Assembly (NCBI GenBank): GCA_036497785.1
Contig: DASXIW010000037.1
Span: 1-21,286, forward strand
Reading direction: 5' to 3'
DNA: 21,286 bases
Source: DASXIW01 sp036497785
GTDB lineage: Bacteria > Pseudomonadota > Alphaproteobacteria > Acetobacterales > Acetobacteraceae
A program made the position numbers and the translations under genes. Shown in pieces: positions 14,808-21,286 of this stretch; position 1 is the stretch's first letter, and every line of letters begins with the position of its first letter. The notes under the pieces are model-generated. The model was not told the DNA's origin and did not search any database. It was given only the letters and a program-made list of their open reading frames with translations.

Positions 14808-16299
14808 AAGCCGCCGCCAGCTCCGTCACTGCCGACAGTCCCAGCACCTCCGCCAACCGATCCAGCCGCCTGGTCACGCTTTCGCCCGCGAACACACCGC
14901 TACCTTCGGCCAGCAACAGGGTCAGCGAGTGATTGGCCACCAGTCGTGTGCCTTTCAACAGATCTGGCGTGCCGGCCGACAGGGTGTAGGCCAGGCGTAG
15001 GGCCACCCCGAGGATTACGGCACGGTGCGCATCTTCCGGGCTGAGCAGCGCGTAGGCAGTGGTCAGGAAGGGCGCGTTAGGTTCGGCTTCGTAGCGCAGC
15101 GCCAGTGTCAGGCCCAGAAAGGCGCGGGCGTGGTGGTCAAGGCCGATGCCGGGCTGGCGCAGAATGCGCAGATAGGCCTGCTCGGCGCGATATTCGGGGT
15201 GGTCGTGGCTGCCGATATCGGACATCCAGCAGGCGGCCTCGCGCAGGCGCCTGTCCTCCGCGGAATCGTCGGGAAAGAGGGGGTCGGTCCAGTCCACCAG
15301 GGCTGGTGGCAGCGTGGGGTCGCGACCGAACCGGCGCGCGTATTCCTGGCCGGCTGCCAGCAGCGGGTCCTGGCCGCGTATGGCGGGCGGGATTCGGTCC
15401 ATGTACCAACCTTCGCGCAGGCCGTTCGCGCTGAACACCACGCGGCGCGCACCGGTGGCGCGCAGGAGTCGACGTAACACGACGGCGGCATAAGGAAGGT
15501 CATCGATGCGCCGGCGTGGCACCCCGGCCATCCGCTCCAGCATGCGGCGGGACGCGGCGGCGACAACGCCGGTAAGGTCGCGGGCCTCTTCGCGCGGAAT
15601 AGTATAGTGATGCACCATGTTGAGCGGGTAGCCGGTCTGGGCGATATGCATGCGTGCCAAGGCACGCCACGCGCCGCCCACCAGATACAGGTCGCGGCCG
15701 ATATGTTCGCCCAGCCACGGCACGCCGGCCAGGTCGGCCTCGGCCAGGGCACGGGCGCGCACCATGTCGTTGCCGGCGCGTTCGGCCAGCCGCAGCACAC
15801 CCAGCTTCAGGGTGCGCGCCTCGCCGCGCACGCCGCGGGACAGTTGCACCACTTCCAGCGACCCGCCGCCGATATCGGCTAGCACCCCGTCAGCGGCGGG
15901 AATGCCGCATAGTAGCCCGGCGGCCGCCAATGCCGCTTCCTGTTCACCCGACAGCACGTGGATCTGTACGCCCGGCATGCGGCGTTGCAAGCCAACGACG
16001 AATTCGGGGCCGTTGGTGGCATCGCGCACGGCGGCCGTGGCCAGCACCTCGAACGGCGCGGCCCCCATGGCACGGGCAATGGCGGCGTAGCGGTTCATCA
16101 CCGTTAATGCCTGATGCACCCCTTCCTCGTTCAGCCGCCCTGTCGTTTGCATGCCGCGCCCCAGGCGCAGCACCGCCTTCTCGTTGAAGATCGCAATCGG
16201 GTTGCGGCCCAACCCCTCGAACACCACAAGTCGCACCGAATTGGAGCCGAGATCGACGACAGCGCAGCGCGGCACATCCGGCGGAGGAGCGTAGGGCAA
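14806..16299 (-). CDS. ppx: Exopolyphosphatase, Ppx/GppA family
   Basis: This 497-residue cytoplasmic enzyme hydrolyses polyphosphate (or pppGpp) from the end. It has the ASKHA phosphatase fold: phosphate loop 1 DLGSNSVRL at 16-24, conserved LATAAVRDATNG (86-97), catalytic-region Glu119/Glu121 in LSGEQEAALA, and loop 2 ADIGGGSLEV at 141-150. A helical HD-like C-terminal region follows (SDIGSHDHPEYRAEQAYL). The start is a TTG at 16299 with AGGA 7 nt before it on the minus strand and 3 nt after the ppk stop; the next Met would remove loop 1. It is directly downstream of ppk, pairing polyphosphate making and breaking. GppA-like guanosine pentaphosphatase activity cannot be excluded. Confidence 0.93.
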   Translation of the reverse strand: MPYAPPPDVPRCAVVDLGSNSVRLVVFEGLGRNPIAIFNEKAVLRLGRGMQTTGRLNEEGVHQALTVMNRYAAIARAMGAAPFEVLATAAVRDATNGPEFVVGLQRRMPGVQIHVLSGEQEAALAAAGLLCGIPAADGVLADIGGGSLEVVQLSRGVRGEARTLKLGVLRLAERAGNDMVRARALAEADLAGVPWLGEHIGRDLYLVGGAWRALARMHIAQTGYPLNMVHHYTIPREEARDLTGVVAAASRRMLERMAGVPRRRIDDLPYAAVVLRRLLRATGARRVVFSANGLREGWYMDRIPPAIRGQDPLLAAGQEYARRFGRDPTLPPALVDWTDPLFPDDSAEDRRLREAACWMSDIGSHDHPEYRAEQAYLRILRQPGIGLDHHARAFLGLTLALRYEAEPNAPFLTTAYALLSPEDAHRAVILGVALRLAYTLSAGTPDLLKGTRLVANHSLTLLLAEGSGVFAGESVTRRLDRLAEVLGLSAVTELAAA

Positions 16300-16302
16300 A
16301 AG

Positions 16303-18510
16303 CTAATCCTGAGAGAGGCGGTCGGGCCGCCGGTGATGGAGAATGGGGACCGCGCCGACCGGGCCGTGCAGCGCGGAACCCCGGCCCGACAGCGAGGGAT
16401 TGGTCATGAAATAATCATGCGCGGAGACGCGTTTCTTCCCGGCCCCCGGCGCTATGCGCCGCCAGGCTCCGTCGCTGCCCAGTTCCCAGGACTGCATGCT
16501 GTCCTTCATGTTCACCACCATGATCTGGTCGAGAACCTGGGCATGCACGGTCGGGTTGTGGATCGGCACAAGGGTTTCCACCCGCCACTCCAAGTTGCGC
16601 GTCATCCAGTCGGCGGAACTTATATAGACACGCGCATGCCGGCTCGGGAGTGGATGGCCATTGCCGAACACGCAGATGCGGCTGTGCTCCAGGAAGCGCC
16701 CGACGATGGATTTCACCCGGATATTCTCGGACAGGCCGGGCACGCCCGGGCGCAGGCAGCAAATGCCGCGCACCACCGCCATCACCTTCACACCGGCGTT
16801 GCTGGCCTCGTACAGCTTGTCGATCAGATGGTCGTCCACAAGGCTGTTCAGCTTCAGCCAGATGCCGGCCGGCTTGCCCTCGCGGGCGAACATGATCTCC
16901 CGATCCATCAGCTCCATCAGCGTCGGGCGAATGGTCAGCGGGCTGAACGCCAGCGCGTCCATCCGCTCGGGCCGGGCATAGCCGGTCATGTAGTTGAACA
17001 GCCGGGCGGAATCGCGCGTCAGATCCGGGTCGCAGGTGAAGAAGCTGAGGTCGGTATAGATGCGTGCCGTGATCGGATGATAGTTGCCGGTGCCGAAATG
17101 CGCGTAGCTGCGCATGGTGCCACCTTCGCGGCGGACCACCAGGGACAGCTTGGCGTGGGTCTTGAGTTCGGTGAAGCCGAACACAACCTGGACCCCGGCA
17201 GCTTCCATGGCGCGGGCGAGGCGGATATTGGCTTCCTCGTCGAAGCGGGCGCGCAATTCTACCAGCGCGGTCACGGATTTCCCGGCCTCGGCGGCCTCGA
17301 TCAGTGCCTTCACAATCGGGCTGTCGCGGCTGGTGCGATACAGCGTCTGCTTCACCGCCACCACGGCCGGGTCGCCCGCGGCCTGGCGCAGGAACTGCAC
17401 CACCACGTCGAAGCTTTCGAACGGATGGTGGACGATGATGTCCTTGGCGCGGATGGCGGCGAAGCAATCGCCGGCGAAGTCGCGGATGCGTTCGGGGAAG
17501 CGCGGTGTGTAGGGCGGGAACAGCAGATCCGGCCGGTCGTCCACGATCAGCTGCTTCAGGTCCACCAGACCCAATATGCCGTCGTGGACGTGCACCTCCT
17601 GGCTCGATGCCTCCAGCTCGTCCACCACGAATTCGCGCAGCGCGTCGGACATTTCGGCGTTCACCGCAAGGTGGATCGCAACACCCCGGCGGCGGCGCTT
17701 CAGCGCTGTCTCATAGGAACGGACGAGATCCTCGGCCTCCTCCTCGAACTCCACATCTGTGTCGCGGATCAGGCGGAACATGCCGTGCGCCTGTACCCGA
17801 AAACCGGGGAAAAGCCGGTCCAAGAACAGCCGCACCAAATCTTCTAGCATGACGAAACGAATGTCTTGGGAGCCTTCGGCGGCGGGAAGGCGCACGAAAC
17901 GCTGAACCTGCGCGGGCAGCGGGATGAGCGCCCACATGCCGTGCCCGTCCTCGTCGCGGATCAGCCGCAGCGCCACCACCAGCCCCATGTTGGGAATGAA
18001 GGGAAACGGATGCGCCGGGTCGATCGCCAGCGGGGTCAGCACGGCGAAGACCCGCTCCATGAACCAGGCATCCAGCCAGGACCGGTCCTGGTCCGAGAGC
18101 GTGGCCGGATCGGCGATGGCGATCCCGGCTTCCTCCAACTTCGCGCGCAGCTGGTGCCACACGCTCAATTGATCGGCGATCAGCGCCCGGGCACGGGCCT
18201 CAACGTCCGCGAGCTGCTGCGCCGGCGTGTGGCCATCGGCGGAATGCGCGCTGACGCCTGCCTTGGCCTGCCCGATCAACCCGGCGACGCGCACGGAGTA
18301 GAACTCGTCCAGATTGCCGGCGCTGATGGATACGAAACGCAGCCGCTCCAGCAGCGGATGATTAGGGTTCTGCGCCTCCTCCACCACGCGGTGGTTGAAA
18401 TCCAGCCAGGACAATTCCCGGTTGATGAACCGGTCCGGGCTCTCCAGCGTGATCGCGCGGACCGGCGCGACAACGGCGCCCTGATGCGGCGGAATGCTGG
18501 TGTCGGGCAT
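16303..18510 (-). CDS. ppk: Polyphosphate kinase 1
   Basis: This 735-residue enzyme reversibly polymerises the terminal phosphate of ATP into polyphosphate. The order of domains fits PPK1: an N-terminal helical domain with FINRELSWLDFNHRVVEEA (about 28-46) and SAGNLDEFYSVRVAGL (about 63-78), a middle domain, then two phospholipase-D-like catalytic domains. The autophosphorylated His is His452 in KTHAKL, and a second catalytic His is His471 in YAHFGTGNYH, spaced 19 apart as in E. coli. I chose the ATG at 18510 (MPDTSIPP), 34 nt after the hda stop; the open frame extends to 18621 but would overlap hda. No strong ribosome binding site is visible, so the start is moderately sure. Confidence 0.95.
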   Translation of the reverse strand: MPDTSIPPHQGAVVAPVRAITLESPDRFINRELSWLDFNHRVVEEAQNPNHPLLERLRFVSISAGNLDEFYSVRVAGLIGQAKAGVSAHSADGHTPAQQLADVEARARALIADQLSVWHQLRAKLEEAGIAIADPATLSDQDRSWLDAWFMERVFAVLTPLAIDPAHPFPFIPNMGLVVALRLIRDEDGHGMWALIPLPAQVQRFVRLPAAEGSQDIRFVMLEDLVRLFLDRLFPGFRVQAHGMFRLIRDTDVEFEEEAEDLVRSYETALKRRRRGVAIHLAVNAEMSDALREFVVDELEASSQEVHVHDGILGLVDLKQLIVDDRPDLLFPPYTPRFPERIRDFAGDCFAAIRAKDIIVHHPFESFDVVVQFLRQAAGDPAVVAVKQTLYRTSRDSPIVKALIEAAEAGKSVTALVELRARFDEEANIRLARAMEAAGVQVVFGFTELKTHAKLSLVVRREGGTMRSYAHFGTGNYHPITARIYTDLSFFTCDPDLTRDSARLFNYMTGYARPERMDALAFSPLTIRPTLMELMDREIMFAREGKPAGIWLKLNSLVDDHLIDKLYEASNAGVKVMAVVRGICCLRPGVPGLSENIRVKSIVGRFLEHSRICVFGNGHPLPSRHARVYISSADWMTRNLEWRVETLVPIHNPTVHAQVLDQIMVVNMKDSMQSWELGSDGAWRRIAPGAGKKRVSAHDYFMTNPSLSGRGSALHGPVGAVPILHHRRPDRLSQD

Positions 18511-18544
18511 GGCGATCGATCCGGTGCTGACTTCGCCCACGATC

Positions 18545-19402
18545 TTACAGAAGACGGGCGGCGGCCGGGACGGCTGGCGAAGTCTGTTCCGTGAAATCTT
18601 CATGTCCCGACCGATCATCACTCAATTCGTCCAGACGGGCCAGCTTTTCGATGCGGTCCAGCTCCTCCCCGTCTGTGGTCTGCCCGTCTGTGGTATGTTC
18701 GTCTGTGATATGTTCGTCTGTGATATGCTCGTCTGCGGCCTGTCCGTCCGCTGCCTGCATGTCGGCCAGCACCCGGGCCGCCAGCATCCGGTTGGCCCGC
18801 CGGCCGGCCGCGAAGGTCGCATGGTCCAGCCGTGCCGCGGCCTCGCGCATTGCTGCCGGGGTGCGCGCCAGCCGCAGGCGCAGCCAGTCCTGCACGGCCT
18901 CCGGCACCGCCAGTTGGCGTTCGGACAGCAGGCGGGCCAACAGCACGCGCAGCAGATCGTCCTGTGGCTCTCCGATCTCAATGGCGGTCGCGGCGCGTAG
19001 CCGGCTGGCGAGGTCGGGCAGCGCGATGCGCCAGCGCGCAGGCGGTGTGCGGCCGGTCAGCAGCACGGGAAATCCAGCCTCGGCGGCCGCGTTCAGCAGA
19101 TGCAGCAAGGCCAGTTCGGGCGCGGTATCGGCGTCATCAATGGCAAGCGGGCCGGCGATCGGGTGAAAGCGAAGCACATGACCGGGAAGGATGGCAGCGG
19201 ACATCCGCATCGCCCAGACATGCAGCAAATGCGTCTTGCCGCTACCCGCCGGCCCCCACATTGCCAGCCGCCCCTGCGGCCAGGATGCGTCCCGCGCCAG
19301 CCATGCCAGCGCGGCCGCGTTGGACGGGGCCTCCAGGAAATCCGCGGCGGAGAAATGCGGCACATGCGCGAATGGGAGTGCCAGCTGCCGTGCGGTGCTC
19401 AA
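18545..19402 (-). CDS. hda: DnaA regulatory inactivator Hda-like ATPase with a repeat-rich tail
   Basis: This 285-residue AAA+ protein related to DnaA domain III is expected to promote hydrolysis of DnaA-ATP while bound to the sliding clamp, limiting re-initiation. A clamp-binding motif QLALPF lies at 6-11, Walker A GPAGSGKT at 50-57, Walker B LAIDDAD at 86-92, and the box VII-like LASRL at 131-135. The start is TTG at 19402, overlapping the perM TGA (TTGA), with the clamp motif immediately after; the open frame upstream is only an overlap with perM. Residues from about 216 on are an acidic tail with pentapeptide repeats and look dispensable. The usual Hda core ends near residue 215. A general DnaA-related clamp-bound ATPase is the broader call. 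Confidence 0.85.
   Translation of the reverse strand: MSTARQLALPFAHVPHFSAADFLEAPSNAAALAWLARDASWPQGRLAMWGPAGSGKTHLLHVWAMRMSAAILPGHVLRFHPIAGPLAIDDADTAPELALLHLLNAAAEAGFPVLLTGRTPPARWRIALPDLASRLRAATAIEIGEPQDDLLRVLLARLLSERQLAVPEAVQDWLRLRLARTPAAMREAAARLDHATFAAGRRANRMLAARVLADMQAADGQAADEHITDEHITDEHTTDGQTTDGEELDRIEKLARLDELSDDRSGHEDFTEQTSPAVPAAARLL
18671..18760. repeat. Six tandem 15-bp repeats inside hda
   Basis: Six consecutive 15-bp units start at 18671, 18686, 18701, 18716, 18731 and 18746, with plus-strand forms such as GTCTGTGATATGTTC. The middle two differ by one base; the outer ones are more diverged. On the coding strand they give five-residue units such as DEHIT and DGQTT near residues 216-245 of the Hda-like protein. 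Being a multiple of 3, copy-number change would keep the frame. Confidence 0.9.
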
Positions 19403-20535
19403 CGCTCGGCCAGGCTGTCGATCGTGGGCGGCGCGGCTGGAAACGACTCGGCTGGCTGGTCGAGATATAGTGGCGATTCCAGGTAGCGCCGTAGCCAGAA
19501 CCGGCACAGCACGCCGATCGTCGCCGCCGCCGGCACCGCGAGCAGCACGCCGACGAACCCGAATGCCGCACCGCCGGCGAACAGGGCAAAGATCACCCAC
19601 ACCGCATGCAGTTCCACCCTGTCGCCAAGGAAGCGCGGATAGATCACGTAGCCTTCCAGAGCCTGACCCAGCACGAACACCCCGGCGACCAGCCCCACCC
19701 CGGTCCAGGACTGGAACTGCGCGCTGGCCAGTGCCAGCGACGTGATGAAGCCAGTAACGGTGCCGACATAGGGGATGAAGGACAGCAATCCAGAGGACAA
19801 ACCCACGATCAGCCCCAGGTCCAGCCCCACGGCGGAAAGGGCCACGGCGTAGTACAGCGCCAGCGCCACGCAGCACATGGCCTGCCCGCGCAGCCAGGCG
19901 GATAGGATGCGGTCCACCTCCCGCGCCTGGGCACGGAGCACACCCTCATAGCGGCGCGGCAGCCAGCCATCCACGCGCGCGACCACGCCCGGCCAGTCGC
20001 GCAGCAGATAGAACGCCACGATCGGCGTCACCACCAGCAGGGTCAGCACGTTGAACAGCGCGAAGCCGCCGCCCACCAGCTGGCGCAGGGCCGAAGTGAC
20101 GAAGCCCAGCATCGACCCGGCTTGGGAGCTGACCAGGTCGCGCAGCTTGTCGTTGACGTATTCCGGCCCCAGCCGCTCCTGCAGACGCACGATAGTGTCG
20201 TTCGACAGGTCGCGAATCATCCCAACATAGGTGGGCACGCGGGCGATCAGGATGCCCAGCTGGGCGATGATGAGCGGATAGAGCAGCAACGCGAATAGCA
20301 GCCCGAAGGCGAGCAACGCCACGATCAGCAGCCCTGCCCCGATGCCGCGCCTGATACCGGCCCGCTGTAGCCGGCTGGCCAGCGGATCGAGGAAATACGC
20401 AACCCCGGCGGCGGCCACGAAAGGCAACAACACGGAGGCGAACAGCTCCAGCACCAGCCAGACCACTACCGCCAGACCGGCCAGCAACGCGATGCGTTGG
20501 CCCTTGGTGGACCCGGATTGCGGCACATGGGACAT
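19399..20535 (-). CDS. perM: AI-2E family (PerM-like) membrane protein
   Basis: This 378-residue polytopic inner-membrane protein belongs to the AI-2E/PerM (TqsA-like) family, whose members export small molecules or ions; the substrate is unknown here. Hydrophobic segments occur near 13-36, 38-50, 65-95, 150-178, 222-240, 240-270, 280-295 and 310-345. Family hallmarks are FIPYVGTVTG (253-262) and LEGYVIYPRFLGDRVELH (293-310). I place the start at the ATG at 20535 (MSHVPQSG); the frame is open to 20595, adding a basic region unlike the family. Its stop overlaps the TTG of hda, so it leads the perM-hda-ppk-ppx cluster. Divergent from purM. Confidence 0.9.
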   Translation of the reverse strand: MSHVPQSGSTKGQRIALLAGLAVVVWLVLELFASVLLPFVAAAGVAYFLDPLASRLQRAGIRRGIGAGLLIVALLAFGLLFALLLYPLIIAQLGILIARVPTYVGMIRDLSNDTIVRLQERLGPEYVNDKLRDLVSSQAGSMLGFVTSALRQLVGGGFALFNVLTLLVVTPIVAFYLLRDWPGVVARVDGWLPRRYEGVLRAQAREVDRILSAWLRGQAMCCVALALYYAVALSAVGLDLGLIVGLSSGLLSFIPYVGTVTGFITSLALASAQFQSWTGVGLVAGVFVLGQALEGYVIYPRFLGDRVELHAVWVIFALFAGGAAFGFVGVLLAVPAAATIGVLCRFWLRRYLESPLYLDQPAESFPAAPPTIDSLAER

Positions 20536-20705
20536 GCCGGCGTTCACGCGTCGCCGCCGCGCATCGCACGCACGCTTCCCGCGCCCGTTGCACACGGGAG
20601 AGGCCTATGGTTCTTTCCGCGACCGTCCGGCCGCCGCAATGTCGTCGGCGTCATTACCCACCGTGCCATGATCGCATCGATCTGGCCATTATAACCGAGG
20701 ACGGC
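20536..20705. other. Divergent purM-perM intergenic region
   Basis: These 170 nt must hold the promoters of purM (plus) and of the perM-hda-ppk-ppx cluster (minus). A TATAAC lies at 20690-20695, very close to the purM start, and has no good -35 partner. I see no clear operator or riboswitch. Confidence 0.5.
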
Positions 20706-21286
20706 ATGGCCAGCATGACCTATCGCGCGTCCGGGGTCGATATCGACGCCGGCGAGGCATTGGTGGAGCGGATCAAACCCCTCGCCCGCGCCACCGCGCG
20801 CAGCGGCGCGATGGGCGGCTTGGGCGGCTTTGGCGCGTTGTTCGACCTGAAGGCCGCCGGCTATATCGACCCCATCCTCGTTTCCGCCACCGATGGCGTG
20901 GGCACCAAACTGAAGATCGCCATCGAGACCGGGCTGCACGACCAGGTGGGCATCGACCTCGTGGCCATGTGCGTGAACGACCTGATCGTCCAGGGTGCCG
21001 AACCGCTGTTCTTCCTGGATTACTTCGCCACCGGTCGTCTGTCCGTCGATCAGGCCGCCCGCGTCGTCGCCGGCATCGCCGAAGGCTGCCGCATTGCCGG
21101 CTGCGCCCTGGTGGGCGGCGAGACGGCGGAAATGCCGGGCATGTACGCCGATGGCGACTACGACCTCGCCGGCTTCACCGTGGGCGCGGCCGAGCGCGGC
21201 ACATTGCTGCCGCACGACGTCGCGCCGGGCGACGCGGTACTGGGGCTGGCCAGTTCCGGCGTGCATTCGAACGGCTTCTCGCTGGT
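20706..21286 (+). CDS. purM: Phosphoribosylformylglycinamidine cyclo-ligase, 5' part
   Basis: These first 193 codons belong to AIR synthetase, which makes aminoimidazole ribonucleotide from FGAM and ATP in purine synthesis. Motifs visible are ATDGVGTKLKIA (61-72), CVNDLIVQGAEPLFFLDYF (89-107) and GGETAEMPGMY (137-147), the ATP-binding hallmarks of the PurM family. The ATG at 20706 has GAGGA (20697-20701) 4 nt upstream and gives MASMTYRASGVDI; a second ATG at 20715 is possible. The gene runs off the window end and likely loses about 150 further residues. purF, an earlier step in the same pathway, is at the far left of the window. Confidence 0.96.
   Translation, partial: MASMTYRASGVDIDAGEALVERIKPLARATARSGAMGGLGGFGALFDLKAAGYIDPILVSATDGVGTKLKIAIETGLHDQVGIDLVAMCVNDLIVQGAEPLFFLDYFATGRLSVDQAARVVAGIAEGCRIAGCALVGGETAEMPGMYADGDYDLAGFTVGAAERGTLLPHDVAPGDAVLGLASSGVHSNGFSL

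Noticed and set aside
16114..17847. 577-codon plus-strand open frame opposite ppx and ppk
   Set aside because: It is a long antisense shadow of two clearly recognisable genes; composition is His/Gln/Arg-rich and has no family motif.
18511..18621. N-terminal extension of ppk to upstream Met codons
   Set aside because: It would overlap the end of hda, adds sequence unlike PPK1, and has no ribosome binding site.
18671..18760. CRISPR-like array reading of the 15-bp tandem repeats
   Set aside because: Units are directly adjacent with no spacers, short, and in frame inside a coding sequence.

Overview
The window is about 21 kb of GC-rich, densely packed alphaproteobacterial chromosome. The family-level signature best fits Acetobacteraceae/Rhodospirillales (inference). 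The F0 ATP-synthase genes (atpI-atpB-atpE-atpF'-atpF) form an operon without the F1 genes, and the order perM-hda-ppk-ppx runs divergently from purM. GTG/TTG starts are frequent, and the ATPase has a b' subunit. Nothing indicates a plasmid, phage, transposon or CRISPR locus, and I saw no tRNA or rRNA gene.

Layout. (1) 1-5485, plus strand: the end of mlaE, then mlaF (lipid-asymmetry ABC importer), a terminator-like hairpin, radA (recombination ATPase), cvpA, purF (first step of purine synthesis) and an SDR oxidoreductase. (2) 5469-8037, minus strand: greB and a large exported SurA/parvulin-like protein that appears internally duplicated. (3) 8153-10000, plus: a full-length ABC exporter. It is convergent, with a 4-nt overlap, with (4) a proline-rich protein at 9997-10635 on the minus strand that ends in a PEP-CTERM-like sorting signal. 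(5) 10636-11016: the only long intergenic region. Its first part is AT-rich, and it carries candidate promoters and a long perfect hairpin just before atpI. (6) 11017-13595, plus: the F0 operon. (7) 13653-20535, minus: a YhbW-like flavin monooxygenase, then (upstream in transcription) perM, hda, ppk and ppx in a tight cluster with overlaps or gaps of a few bases. A 14-bp perfect inverted repeat begins at the ppx stop codon. (8) 20706-end, plus: the start of purM, cut off by the window edge.

How the genes fit together. ppk and ppx make and degrade polyphosphate. hda regulates DnaA through the sliding clamp. purF and purM are separate steps of IMP synthesis at the two ends of the window. The F0 genes build the membrane proton channel.

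Most of the window is conserved housekeeping DNA. The points that stand out are the duplicated parvulin-like protein, the orphan PEP-CTERM-like protein, the AT-rich region and hairpin leader before atpI, the ppx-end inverted repeat, and the pentapeptide tandem repeat in the tail of Hda. I found no convincing undescribed multi-gene system. All functional calls come from reading motifs by eye; no database search was possible.
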